Source of the DNA: Isoetes taiwanensis
Lineage: Eukaryota > Streptophyta > Lycopodiopsida > Isoetales > Isoetaceae
Direction of reading: 5' to 3'
Assembly (NCBI GenBank): GCA_021234155.1
Contig: JAJEKV010000020.1
Span: forward strand, 4,014,563-4,078,562
Length of the DNA stretch: 64,000 nucleotides
The translations under genes were made by a program, and so were the position numbers. The notes under the pieces are model-generated. The model searched no databases. It worked only from the letters and a program-made list of their open reading frames with translations, and was not told the origin of the DNA. Shown here piece by piece: positions 45,773 through 57,228 of this stretch; within the stretch, counting starts at the first letter, position 1, and each line of letters begins with the position of its first letter.

Positions 45773-48700
45773 GCAACTCCTAGGAGTCTTGCACTTTTTA
45801 CCTCTACAATTTAGGTTTAGTACTCAATTGGGCCATTGGCTCCTTGGGTAACTGCCATATGGCAATATGGGCTATATTCACACGTTATATTCTATAATGG
45901 TTGCATGAGTTATATTATAGTATTATGTATCATATACTGATTCTTGCATGGAATAAATACATTTCAATGGATTTATATCTCTATAGAGCAACCTCTTACA
46001 ATATATTAACATGCTAATTATCTAGGTGCATGCATGTGTAATATATTGGCATATCCTACACGTGTACATGTCAATATGTTTGACATGTACTGTGATGTGG
46101 TAGTATATAATAGGTATTTATACCATATAGTATACTGGAACATCACAGGTGATTTGGGACTCATCTTAAAAAGATTCCAACGGAAGTCGAAATTGAGCCC
46201 TTACTCACAAGATTGAAATCCTCTATCCCCCCCCCCCCAAAAAAAAACAAAAGGAAAAAAAAACCTCCCCCTCCCCGATGCCAACTACTATACGGGCGAG
46301 CATAATTTATATTAAATTAATTTTTGGGTTGCCCTAATGGGCAAAATAAACTTTACCTTTAGAGTGTTTGAGTAAAAGTTAAGATCTCAGTGATCAGATT
46401 TAGGAGCCCTCTCTGTTGCTTCGGCGTAAAGATGCATAGTTGGATGCAAGAAATGACGTCCGCCCACGAGCTTTGTTATTATTTTGTCTTCTAGACTTGA
46501 ATACAAGCCTTTTTATAGCCAGATGTGAACTGGTTGTGTTTGTTGGCATCTACATTCCGACCTGGCATTTTAAAACTAATGTGTTGTTTGTCGTCTCACT
46601 TACAACAATCATTCCATCTTTAGATACTTAACAACTGTAACAAGAATCCATGGTGGCACAAGATGGTAGAAGCATGTTAGGGTGTCCCTTAAAAGATATC
46701 ATTTAGTGACCAGAAAAGTACCTAAAAAGGTAGCCAACATTGGGTGCTAATGTCTCAATAAATATTTATTTTCAATCTCTAATAGGTTGCGCTTTCACTT
46801 AACATTGAATCTTAACATGCCCTCGACTTTTATACTTTTTAAATTGATTTTGATGAAATAGGAAAAAAAGAAAGTACTAGTTTTTGGAATATAGATACTT
46901 TGGCAGGTTCCAAAACTGGACATCTCTAACATGCTTTTAACCAAGAAGGCATGCCTTTAAATTTTATTCTACCGGCAAAGTTCAAAGAACAAGGTTCTTT
47001 GCATTATAGCAGAACTACTACAAGTGAGTATATGCAGCATTTTGAGAAATCATTTCTAAGGTTTGAAACTATTTTAATAATTAAGGTAATGGGTAGTCAA
47101 ATATGGTGGAGTATCAAACCATTTCGCTAGATTGCTACGTATTCTTCTTTTGTACAAGCAGTGGCTCCCATGCCCCATATAGCACTAGCTATAATCTGTT
47201 AAAGCTCTTAGAGTTCAGAAAACAAAATTATGCAAATCCAAGAAAGCATAGATCCAAGCATATTGTAGGGACAAGGTAATATAAGAGATGCAATGACTTG
47301 AATTTAAAACAAAATACTGATTTCCGCACTAAAGATATAGTCGAAAACTTATCTGGAACTCCTGAAATATGTCTGCATCAACATATAAACTAAGTACCAA
47401 AGAAAATTGTTGCATTGCATAGTCACAAACAGGAAAGGAACTCTTAAATTTCTTTGTTACCTCTAAGGTGACATGCCAGATGAAAAAAAATTCAACTATA
47501 GTTCATGATTATTTTTCTTGAATTCTATACAACCACCTAGACATCAAGAATGGTTCTAATCCCAAGCCATGAATTTTGTTGAAATTTCTATGTTTGTACA
47601 AAATAAATCCCACAAAATTGAAGCTCCATTGTCCATATAACAAAATTGGAAGTCCCACATCCTTCTACTTAAAGAAAACAAAGGCGCAGGAATTGATAAC
47701 ACTATGATGCAACATCTTGCATTTACGTGCAACTTAGGAACCACAACTCCAAAATTGAAAAAACATTATATTATTTGTGAGCTTATTATCTAAATATTTG
47801 AGCCAGTCATGTCGGCTCTCCACTTCTTCATGATCTGATAAAATGCCAAAGCATTTTACCACATAATTTAAGAAATTTGAAAAACAATATAGCTTTTCTC
47901 TGCTTAATGGCGATCATGTACTAATCCTGGTATGAATCCACAAAGCTAAGCATGAGAGAGGCATTCTCTTATAAGCCCTGAAAAAAGGAAAGCAAACTTA
48001 GGAGTATCTAAATAAAGAGACGCTAAGGTGGAACTCCAAAAACATTATCAGTTGAGGCTTTTGCTTTTTCATCGTTTTTCTCTAATGGTATGATGACCTA
48101 ACGCTTGTCTGCAATCGAATAATAAACGAACTAAGTAGTCACAACAGTGAAAAGTTAAGAAAACATGAAGCAAAAAAAAAGTATAACCAATAGTTCAAAA
48201 ACACTTTGTGCCCTAAGTGATTTGCATATGACTTGGAAATCAATGAAATATTCCCAACCACCTACCCAACACAATCAAACAAAGGTTTGCCCTTTCTACC
48301 AATGCCAAAAAGGAGAGAAACTGCCTTCCCCAGACATATTACGAGGGAGAAAGTACCCTCACGGGATATTCTGTGGGGTTCGGGTACAGGCTCACCCCTA
48401 ATGGGCTTGCCAGGCCCCTTACCCATGTAATGTCTTAGGTTGAGCCAGGACTTGAAATCCACAGAATGTCTCGCGAGGGATGACAAAGGTTTTGTTGCTT
48501 TATTTTCATCTTTAATTAATGGTAAGAAATCTTCCAAGTAGCACCTTAGATATAAGCAAATGGTCTCAAGACCTCTATGACAAAGCCAACTGGATATTAT
48601 AGGGCCAGAGCCAAAAAAAAACATTTTTGAGTTTTTCTATTTTCAACTCATTTTTTCAAAATAATTTCAATAATTATGGTAGCCAATACCACTTTAGCGT

Positions 48701-48862
48701 AAACTAGTATATTTCTACTTGTATTTATGGATGTCAAGACAGTTAATAAACTAGAGCATTTTTACCTGTTAAAGCCACAACCTCCAAAGCTATCTGATTT
48801 AAATACTTATAAAACATCATTACCCATGATGATTGCAATTCTCCACAGCATTGCCCATGATG
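45773..48862. other. Intergenic; C-rich/A-rich tract, nothing else recognisable
   Basis: A C12A9-like tract with further A and C runs lies at 46225-46275. Short frames at 46034, 47556 and 48165-48624 have no family resemblance. Confidence 0.5.
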
Positions 48863-49215
48863 TTTGCAATTCTCCACAGCATTGCCTTTTAAAAGTATGG
48901 AATCACATTTGTCGACCTTGTCTCTCTCGTTGTTATACCTTCACGTCAAGCACATTTTTTGATATCTATTCTACATGATCTCTTGCAATTCTCCACAGCA
49001 TTGCCTTTTAAAAGTATGGAATCACATTTGTCGACCTTGTCTCTCTCGTTGTTATACCTTCACGTCAAGCACATTCTTTGATATCTATTCTACATCATCT
49101 TTTGTTCCTAAAATTCTCGATTGACCTTGTCTCTCTCGTTACATATTCACGTCATGCAAGCACATTCCTTGATATTTATTCTACATCATCTCTCGTTCCT
49201 AAAGTTCTTACCGAG
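48863..49215. repeat. 119-bp tandem repeat, about two and a half units
   Basis: Units begin near 48866 and 48985 (GCAATTCTCCACAGCATTGC ... TTTGATATCTATTCTACAT) and are almost identical. A third, partial unit from about 49115 (CCTTGTCTCTCTCGTTA ... TATTTATTCTACATCATC) is more diverged. The word GCAATTCTCCACAGCATTGC also occurs once more, 31 bases earlier. Confidence 0.85.
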
Positions 49216-49253
49216 AATTATAATTCACTATGTTTGAAACTATCAGAATTTTG

Positions 49254-49305
49254 AATCTCAATTCCAGCCAGTAGAACCTTATCTCAATTCCAGCCAGTAG
49301 AACCT
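49254..49305. repeat. 25-bp tandem duplication
   Basis: TATCTCAATTCCAGCCAGTA plus GAACC occurs twice head to tail. Confidence 0.85.
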
Positions 49306-49343
49306 TTTATATTAGCGCTTTGTTCCAACAATTGATATGAGAG

Positions 49344-49450
49344 GGATAACACCCTGGAACGAGGGTGTTATGCCCTATTATAACAAACAACGGCCGGAGG
49401 CCCGAGTTTGTTATAGTAGGGCATAACACCCAAGTTCTAGGATGTTATCC
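49344..49450. repeat. 107-bp near-perfect hairpin (foldback element or small-RNA precursor)
   Basis: Inner arms GGGTGTTATGCCCTATTATA(ACAAAC) and its complement pair at 25 of 26 positions around a 17-base GC-rich loop (AACGGCCGGAGGCCCGA). The outer arms GGATAACACCCTGGAAC and GGATAACATCCTAGAAC (reverse complement of the right side) pair with a few mismatches. An RNA copy would form a stem of about 45 pairs. It is followed by direct repeats of AACTTAGGTGTTTAT. It may be a small foldback MITE or a young hairpin locus giving small RNAs. No known miRNA is recognised. Confidence 0.8.
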
Positions 49451-49514
49451 GCCTTAACAACCTGGGCCCGAGAGTTTTATGGTGGTTTTGTAGTGGTTTT
49501 ATGATGGTTTTCAT

Positions 49515-49620
49515 AACAACTTAGGTGTTTATAACAACTTAGGTGTTTATGGCCATTTGGCATAACAAACTAGGTGTTTATGCACCTTTTAATGTGTTAC
49601 TGGTGGGTAACACCACTGCA
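49515..49620. repeat. Short direct repeats of ATAACAA(A)CTTAGGTGTTTAT
   Basis: Three copies of about 20 bases follow the hairpin. The words AACACC and AGGTGTT recall the hairpin arms, so the two are probably parts of one element ending near GTGGGTAACACCAC (49609). Confidence 0.55.
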
Positions 49621-52511
49621 ACCAATAGCTGAGATCTGCTCTCAGCATTAAAACTTGAGGGTCAGGTTGTTAAGGAATAAGTCTATATAAAGATTGTAGT
49701 GTCGTAGAGCTGAAGCAGATATATCAAAGAGAGAAAAGGAGGTATACGCAAGATTTGTGATCATTTCACTCCATGTGGAACGATCAAAGTAGATCAACCA
49801 AAGATTGTGACTTGCTCCTAGTTTGTGATAACTGCAGCTGTACAATTTTTATGTTCGTTAGATTGATGGCAATAATCCTCCCTTCCCATAAGTGTAGCAT
49901 TTCAAGATAGCACACAGCCAAATAATCCACTTGCTGCTTACCCAATTAATCAGTGATGCAGTAGTACTTCATTCCAAAAATAATAGTAATGAGAAAAAGT
50001 AGGAAGATTAAGATATGGCAAAAGGAAATGCATAGCATAACCCCAGATCTGAAATACACAACAGCAGCAAAGAAAATTAGACTCCGAGCAAGTTTTCAAA
50101 AAAAGGGGGGCAGAAAAATATCTACAAACTTTTAAGAAAGAAAGTCATTTCATGCTGATATCTTTTAAAAATTTCTTGCATGCCGGGTACACCAATGACA
50201 AAAATATTCTGTAATTCCAGAGAGGCAGTCCTCTACAATGGAAGTGAACTAATAGCCAATAGCTCAAAACAAAACCAACCTCAGTTGTATGGAGATATTC
50301 AAATCCTGAACAAAAATTACATGTTGAAGCCATCTGAAGCTATTTTTGCACTTGTGGACTCTGTATAAAGAAATTGCAGTCACATATTCGCTAAGAAATA
50401 CCTCCTTTGTAGGTTCAAGCACCAAGTAACATCCTAAGCAAATACATATAAACCCGCAACTTTTGAAGGCATGCCATTTTAAACAATGAATATAGTAAGA
50501 ATCTAGTCTAAGAACAAACTCTACTCTCATTTGCAAAACATCCTGGCAACATAGCCAAACCAACAAATGGGAGGTCACCCCAGGACGTTGGGTCAAGCAA
50601 AGATTAGATAAGGAATAGCTTACTAAGCTATCAATTGATGCCTTTTAATGTTTGATCTTCTGCCTCAAATCTTTGCCCTTAAATTCTATTTATGGATATA
50701 CCAACATGGAAGCCAAATGGCAGCCTAACAAATAAATTTAAATCTCGCCGTCCATTTATTTTTCCCATGCGTGCAAGATGTGAAAAATAGACCATGCAAA
50801 GCATATTCCTGAATTAGAAATCTAAGCATCTGATCAAGAAGGATGCCCTTTACATCCTAATCTAAGACGTCTCTTCAATTTTCTAAGAGATTTGCAGAAT
50901 TGAGGGTAAAACATTCAGATGAAGGAGATATTGTGTTTGTATCAGCAGCACACCTCGCCCAAGAGGTAAAAAATAAGAACACACTCTACATGTAAATGAT
51001 CAACATGTTAAATGTAGTACCATCCTTTGTATGCAGACAGCCTGCTATGTATTGAGTAGATGCAACCCAAGCAAGAACAAAACCACTTTACATCACCTCT
51101 CTGTAGAGTGCCCCACCTTTCTTTCATCATTGATGACCTCGAAAATTGAATGGAACAGTGCCTAGATCTACTTTGGTCAATTGCCAAATTGATATGAAGA
51201 GTCAACCTGAAGAAACGTAAAATGAGCATATCAACCACCCAAGAAAAATACATAAGATGCAAATTTTACATACAGTACAAGGCCACAGACCTAGAATGAC
51301 CACAATAACCATGAATTCAGTCTTTCATGCCAACATACTGCACTTTCATGTTCTTGCTTGTCATTATCAAGTATCGATAGCGAAGTGTAGATATCATGCC
51401 CTACTTGTTCGAATTCTTTATAAACTTGCACTGTGAAGTAGTAACTATAGTCCTCTATGGCAAACTCTATAGGCTCTGGATCAATTAGGAAAAATATACA
51501 AGACTCCAGTTTCCAACTGCATTTCTACCTTTATTCCATTCTGCTCTATAGTTGTACAATATTTTAGTTGAAAGACATCAGAGACATCTTGATTTAAGTG
51601 TTTTCAGCTCCTTCTTTGTCGAATTATAGTGGTAAATATGTACCACTCTATGCCATGGCAACCACTTCAATGCTTAAGTAATTCATCATAGACCAAAGAA
51701 TGCCCAATCAAGTCCGCCAAAAGATGTAGTCTCTTTCCCAACTCCATTTCATAATACAGCTAAAGTACATCCATACACAAAACACTCCATTATATAACAT
51801 CCTATGGAGATATGCACTAGCTGAGACAATCAATACAATTGGTTCATGGCCAGAATACACTTTTGCACATTCTATTGTGATGGCACATTTTCTTAACTAG
51901 CAACTCAAAAGATGTAGCATAACTTTACTTTTATGGTAAAAATTCATGTAGACGGACCCAATGCTAGGAAATTCCAAATACATTGATGAAGAACAAGCTA
52001 CACAGTTAACTGTAGCATCAAACTTAATTAATCAGCACTTTGTGACCACGGCCAACCCGGTTAATGCTCACTTCCTGCTTGTAGATTCACAATTCTCTTA
52101 CAAAGCACATCTGAACATCTCTAGTTCTAGCAGCTTTATTAACAACCATTGAGATTCAAAAAATCCATCATCTCTTTCAGCATTTAAGCACAAGCAGTGT
52201 TAGAAACGAAGAACAAAACAATTCCTAAATCATGGTTGCAAAAAGTTTTTACCTTGGATTGGCTGCAATTAGAATCTCTCGATAATGTTTTTTGGGTTGT
52301 AATGCTGAACCTTTGCATCGATTAATTCGGGCGACCTTCTTCTGGGCAGTAAGGATGATGGGCAATCACTACGCACGGTCGGGAGAGCACAGTCTTCGCG
52401 AATAAAATCTCCGATACTAGGCTGGGCACCTGGCAAGGCAATGGCGCTGCAACACATTCTTGGGCAAATTGCATGCTGAGCCACGTATTAGTCAGAGGAG
52501 TGTTATAGAAT
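49621..52511. other. Intergenic, nothing recognisable
   Basis: Only short frames and A/T runs. Confidence 0.5.
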
Positions 52512-52942
52512 GGGAAATTACTAAGCCAAAATTATTAAAATGCCACTAAACCAAACCCAGTGATATTTTGGGAAAATTGGCAATAACATTTTCCTAATGA
52601 TCTGAATGCAAATGTGTCCTTCAGAAGAATTGTAGATTAAGCTAAGATCTTTCAAACAAGCATAAGATCATCTTGATTGGGGTTGAAAATTTCAAGTTAT
52701 AAGCTCTTGAGTTCTTCAAAATTTGAGAAATAAAAAATCTCATAACTTGAGATTGTGGTCTTAGAATTGAACGATGTTATGCTTGTTGAAAAGATCTCAG
52801 CTTAATCTACAATTTGTCTGAAAGGCACATTTGCATTCAGATCATTGGAAAAATGTTATTGCCAATTTTCCCAAAATACCACTGGGTTTAGTGGCATTTT
52901 AGTAATTTTAACAAACTTTAATGGTATTTTGGTAATTTTCCC
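52512..52942. mobile_element. 430-bp foldback MITE with long inverted arms
   Basis: Left arm GGGAAATTACTAAGCC ... ATGCCACTAAACC ... ATTTTGGGAAAATTGGCAAT ... GATCTGAATGCAAATGTG ... TTGTAGATTAAGCT; the right arm is its reverse complement over about 170 bases at roughly 90% identity, around a spacer of about 90 bases. Termini GGGAAA(A)TTAC resemble Mutator-like MITE ends. No clear 8-9 bp target duplication was found. No coding sequence. Confidence 0.85.
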
Positions 52943-54195
52943 GTATGCATTTTTTGGTTAATGCTAAAGTATTCAATAGAATGGTGTATCTTTCCTGGCT
53001 GATACTGTTGCTTCCTATGCTTCTCATGTGATACTGTTACTTCCTATGCTTCTTGTGCATTATTTTTTCAGGGAAGCAAGAAAGCTGCTTGAAGTTGTAG
53101 CCTTTAGAGATGGCCTCATATTCTTAAATGGCAACTGCACTTATGCCTTTCGATTCTAGATAAATTACAGGAAATTTGTTTAATAATATGGCAGATGTTT
53201 ATATGGGCCTCATGATGGTTTTTACATGTGAGCCTATTCATGTGATTTTCTTGGAGCAGACATGGCCATAGTACATTGGCAAGATTGTATAGTCCTCAAT
53301 TACATAGGGTCCAGGTTGACGTTTGTAGGGAGAAGGCTATCACAGCTCAATTCGTCTGTTTACCTCCAAGCCAGGTGTGGCATCATGCATGCATGAGTAA
53401 ATATTGTATAAGGAACTTTGGCTCAAGGGCAGATGATGACATGAATAATTATCATCAAAGACGCATGGAATCAGTATTGATTAAGATCTGCACTTACTGC
53501 GCCAAATTCAGATTGGTTCTTATTCTTGTTACAATAGAGATAATTCAAAGATGCTTCATTTTGGAGAGGTTGATAGTTGCTTTTGCTTCTTTGTTGATCT
53601 TAAAAGAGGACAATCTTTGTTATTAGATTGAATCTGCGTTGGAGCAATCATCTTTCCAAGTGACTTCACTTCCTTCCGCACAATTTGTCCACATGATTAT
53701 TTGCACTAAATGGGGCTTCTTACATGCTCTTCAACGAGTTGGGTTCAACCTTCCTTGTTAACATTATTCTAGGAGGATCCGTATGTTAGATTTATTTATC
53801 TTGTGAAGACACATGGTGCTTACCAAGTATCCATATATGATACATATATCTTCAAAATAATTTTGGAAACATGTGGAGCAAAGAGGATTATGGGAACAAA
53901 ATTCTTATAGTCAACCAACATAACATACAAATAACAAGATACAAGAAATTGATCACGGCGGCCGACCACCGCGAATATTTCTCTTCTCCAACCTGCTGCA
54001 AAAAGAAGTTTTGTGCCAAGTCGAATAGTTCTCAATTCTAGACATTCTTGAGATGCGAAAGAACATGCAGGAGTTGAATCTGCACTATTGCCATCTGTTT
54101 TGCGCCCGTATGATAGATAGGTGCTATAACCGACTACTATGGGATTCCCATTATTTTCGGTCTCCTCTTTTCTTTTCATTTATTTTATTTTATTT
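52943..54195. other. Intergenic, one unrecognised 116-codon frame
   Basis: The frame at 53276-53626 lacks family resemblance or regulatory context and is probably not a gene. Confidence 0.45.
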
Positions 54196-54389
54196 TTATA
54201 TCCGATGACAGTCAGCGGGTTTTGGGCATTAGATGGAGTCAACTATTATCAATAGCTTGTCATCGCGATGGATGTTCTATTCATTTATGTCATCTTATTT
54301 CTTACATCCAATGACAGTCAGCGGGTTTTGGGCTTTGGATGGGGGTCGCCCATTACCAATAGCTTGACCACTAGGCTAGCATGGCGATG
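54180..54389 (-). mobile_element. Two tandem tRNA-derived SINE-like copies
   Basis: On the minus strand, copy at about 54389-54308: GCTAGCCTAGTGGTCAAGC matches the pol III A box (TAGCCTAGTGG), followed by TATTGGTAATGGGCGACCCC and a body ending CCCGCTGACTGTCATTGGAT, then a GTAAGAAATAA spacer. The second copy, about 54270-54202, shares the body (CCCAAAACCCGCTGACTGTC) and ends in (ATAAA)n. A B box is not evident. The copies are likely 5'-truncated or degenerate SINEs; the GGAT(A)TAAAA end again recalls the LINE tails. Confidence 0.55.
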
Positions 54390-55946
54390 TTATTTATTAT
54401 ATATCTTTTGTTACTTTTCTTTACAACTCCTCAAAGAAAAACAAGGTGCTGCGCACGAGGGGTTGCCCTCTGGTGGCCGGAGAATGTGTTTTCATGGTTT
54501 CTGTAGAGAATGGGTTTGTTCAGGTTTCATTACTCCATGGGTTGTTTGTTTTGTATTGTAGAACCCCGTGTAGAACTTAGTAGAAATGAGCAAAACTCTA
54601 CAATTATACATCCATAGAAGATGCGTACGAGGTGAAAATGTTGATTTGATATATCTTGCTTGGTTTTTTTGTTGCCGGATTCTGCTCGCATGTGGCATCT
54701 CCTATGAAGCATAGTCAATTCAGTGGTGAATTATTTGGTGCTCCTTAGGCCAGATATGTGATATTCAACCTATTATTAGGTTGTATATGGAGTGTATATA
54801 TCTATTCATATGTTGCTTGGGGTATTGGTTTAGGCTGGCAACTTAAACATCTTACTATGGGCTCTTTAGTGCCACGTAACAACGGCACTTTTGTGTAGTA
54901 TAGTATGTGTAGTTGAGAATTATTGGAGGTGCTTATACTGGTGGGGATAGTTCTCTTAGCGATAATCGAAAGTGTGTATTTATCTGACATTGCCGAACTC
55001 TTCTGTTATTCGAATCATTTTGTTCCCCATCCTTGCAATTTTAGTACCCAATAGCACGAACATGTTTATCTTTTACAATGTTGGAATAACAAATTTGAAT
55101 TGGTATGCAATCAAACACATCTAGCACCACCAAAGGTGCACTAAAAAGTATAGTGAGAAAAAAAGTAGTACTCACAAGGACTGATTGCAAGGATATAATA
55201 GTATGTTCATGTCGTTAATACTCAAAAGATGTATTCCAACTACACAAAGTGGCTGTGGTAGTCATAGTCAATCCATAGTTTTTGGATTCCCTTTCTAATG
55301 ACTCTTTTTCAATAATTGCTTTCTATTTAACCTTTTCCAATAATGCACACTTGAAATGGATGCCAGATTCTTTGTTATTGCTCGGGCCGTATTGAGAAGC
55401 TAACAAATACACATACTATACTGACATTTGCCTATTGTTATGTTCGCTTAGCTACACCCGCCTTATGAAGGAAGAAGCATAACAATCGAATCGATCTTTA
55501 AATAGCTTCGGGCAAAAAAGAAAAAAGAAAAAAAAAGGGCTTACCAAATTAAAATCCTGAAGCATTTCCTGCATGGCAGTGAATTTTCACAACCATAATC
55601 TGCCCTTTCATTTCTGGAATCAGTAGTTGTGGCCACAAGGTAAGAAAGAAGTCTGATTTTCTTCGCAAACCCTTGACAAATTCAATTCGTTGACAATCTC
55701 TATCATCGGCGGCCATAGACCGAGGCCGTTACATGCTTGCTTGGCAATGGATCCGTTCCGGAGGCAGGCCTGGACGTGTTTTCCAACTGCACTTGTTTGA
55801 CAACCATAAGACCAAGACTAAGGAAGAATGACTAAAATATTAGCTTCCAAATGGCCGAAACCAGCATCGAGTCACCTTGAAGCCTTGAAGCCTTGAAACA
55901 TAGCAGCTTGCTGTAGAGCAGAAGCATATTCTACCATAGGGGCTGT
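54390..55946. other. Intergenic, nothing recognisable
   Basis: Short frames without resemblance to known families. Confidence 0.5.
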
Positions 55947-55969
55947 GAGAATTGAGCGAAAGCAGATTT
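55947..55969. repeat. Target-site duplication of the L1, left
   Basis: GAGAATTGAGCGAAAGCAGA plus TTT; identical at 22 of 23 bases to 61949-61971. Confidence 0.92.
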
Positions 55970-55970
55970 G

Positions 55971-57228
55971 AATGGCTTTTTTAATCCGGAGGAGGTCAAC
56001 ACTTGCGACTGCGGGAATTGTGAGGAGGTTAAGCTCTCTACTCTGAATATAACGAAGACGAAGATCGGGGAAAGCAAAATCAGCAACTCCATCCCGATTA
56101 TAGGCAAGAATAATAAAGCTAAAGGTTCACCTTCTTCTCTTTCCTATAAAAATGTCCTGATGAATGTTGTTTCCCCTGTTCAACCAACTAACTCAGGGAG
56201 TCAGAAGGTGAACAGTGTGGACTTTATTGATCTCTTTGGAATTTCTGATGCATCTGCTACTGACATGTTTTCTAAAAATGCTATTCTTGTTCATTTTCCG
56301 TGGAACTGCCCAACTCAGGGGGATATTAAGAATTGGATCACCAAAACCCAGCATATTCCGATTCTCTCCATCCTTAAGCTTGATAAGAACACATTCCAAA
56401 TAGTGTGCAGGGACGAGTTAGGTGTTGATCATATCCTTAGGAGAAAGCTGGACTTCATAAGCAACTGCCCATTTTACATAATGAGGTGGTCTGCTAATTT
56501 CTTTCCGGGTATGGTAGGAGAGATTCAAACCACCACTTGGGTTTCCTTTCCCAACCTACCTCCTGCCTTCTGGACTCGATCCCATTTACAGCCCTTTCGG
56601 AATCCCTGGGGGAGGTTATAGAAGTCAACATTCCTCAGACTAACTTCCCTTCAGTATGCATATCTAAGAAAATCAAGTCAGATTGGAAGAAGAAAATCAA
56701 AATAAGGGTCAAAGCCGAGGCGTTCTTGGATTTAAATATTAGCTACTCTAAATGGCCTGTTCAGGTGCCTACTGTCACCCCACAACAAATTAAGCAGAAA
56801 CAGGTATGGCAACCCAAAGCTACAACAAATATAGCCGAAGATGCGAGCAGGGTGATTGAGGACCCTGTCCACCAGGATGAACAGCACCATACCAACAAGA
56901 TTGTCCTGTCTGATATGGAAAAATATAATAATATTCAAAAGTTGAGATTCGGGATAACCTGGTGGTCCTAATTAAGAATGTCAATCTTTCGGTTAAGATT
57001 GATACTGGTGATTTCATTTTTACCTTACCCAAGAACTTTGAATCTTATCAGCAAGAGGATGAGCCAGACTCCCAGCAAAGAAGTGAAGATCTCCTGGCTA
57101 TGGAGGACAAAGGTTGGAATCTAGTTGAGAGGAAAAAAGGCAGAGGTAAAAAGAAGATATATTGTGGCCCGAGTAGATCAAGTCCTAGAAAGCAGACCAT
57201 TCAAGCAGGTATTACAGGTAATGGATAA
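55971..57228 (+). pseudogene. L1 ORF1 (DUF4283-like nucleic-acid-binding protein)
   Basis: Three frames in succession, 55971-56621, 56537-56971 and 56962-57228, form one protein of about 410 residues broken by two frame shifts. The central part (ILVHFPWNCPTQGDIKNWI, IVCRDELGVDHILRR, WVSFPNLPPAFW, then FTALSESLGEVIEV) follows the DUF4283 pattern of plant L1 gag-like proteins: a beta-rich fold, then W-V-x-F-P-x-L-P and a loop with ALSxxLG. The C-terminus KGWNLVERKKGRGKKK is the usual basic tail. A CCHC knuckle is not evident, and the N-terminus is probably truncated by the insertion event. It would bind element RNA. Confidence 0.75.

Noticed and set aside
48863-49215. CRISPR-like array
   Set aside because: The repeats are contiguous 119-bp units without spacers, in a eukaryotic context.
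53276-53626. 116-codon open frame
   Set aside because: No recognisable motif, no biased composition and no splice or promoter context.
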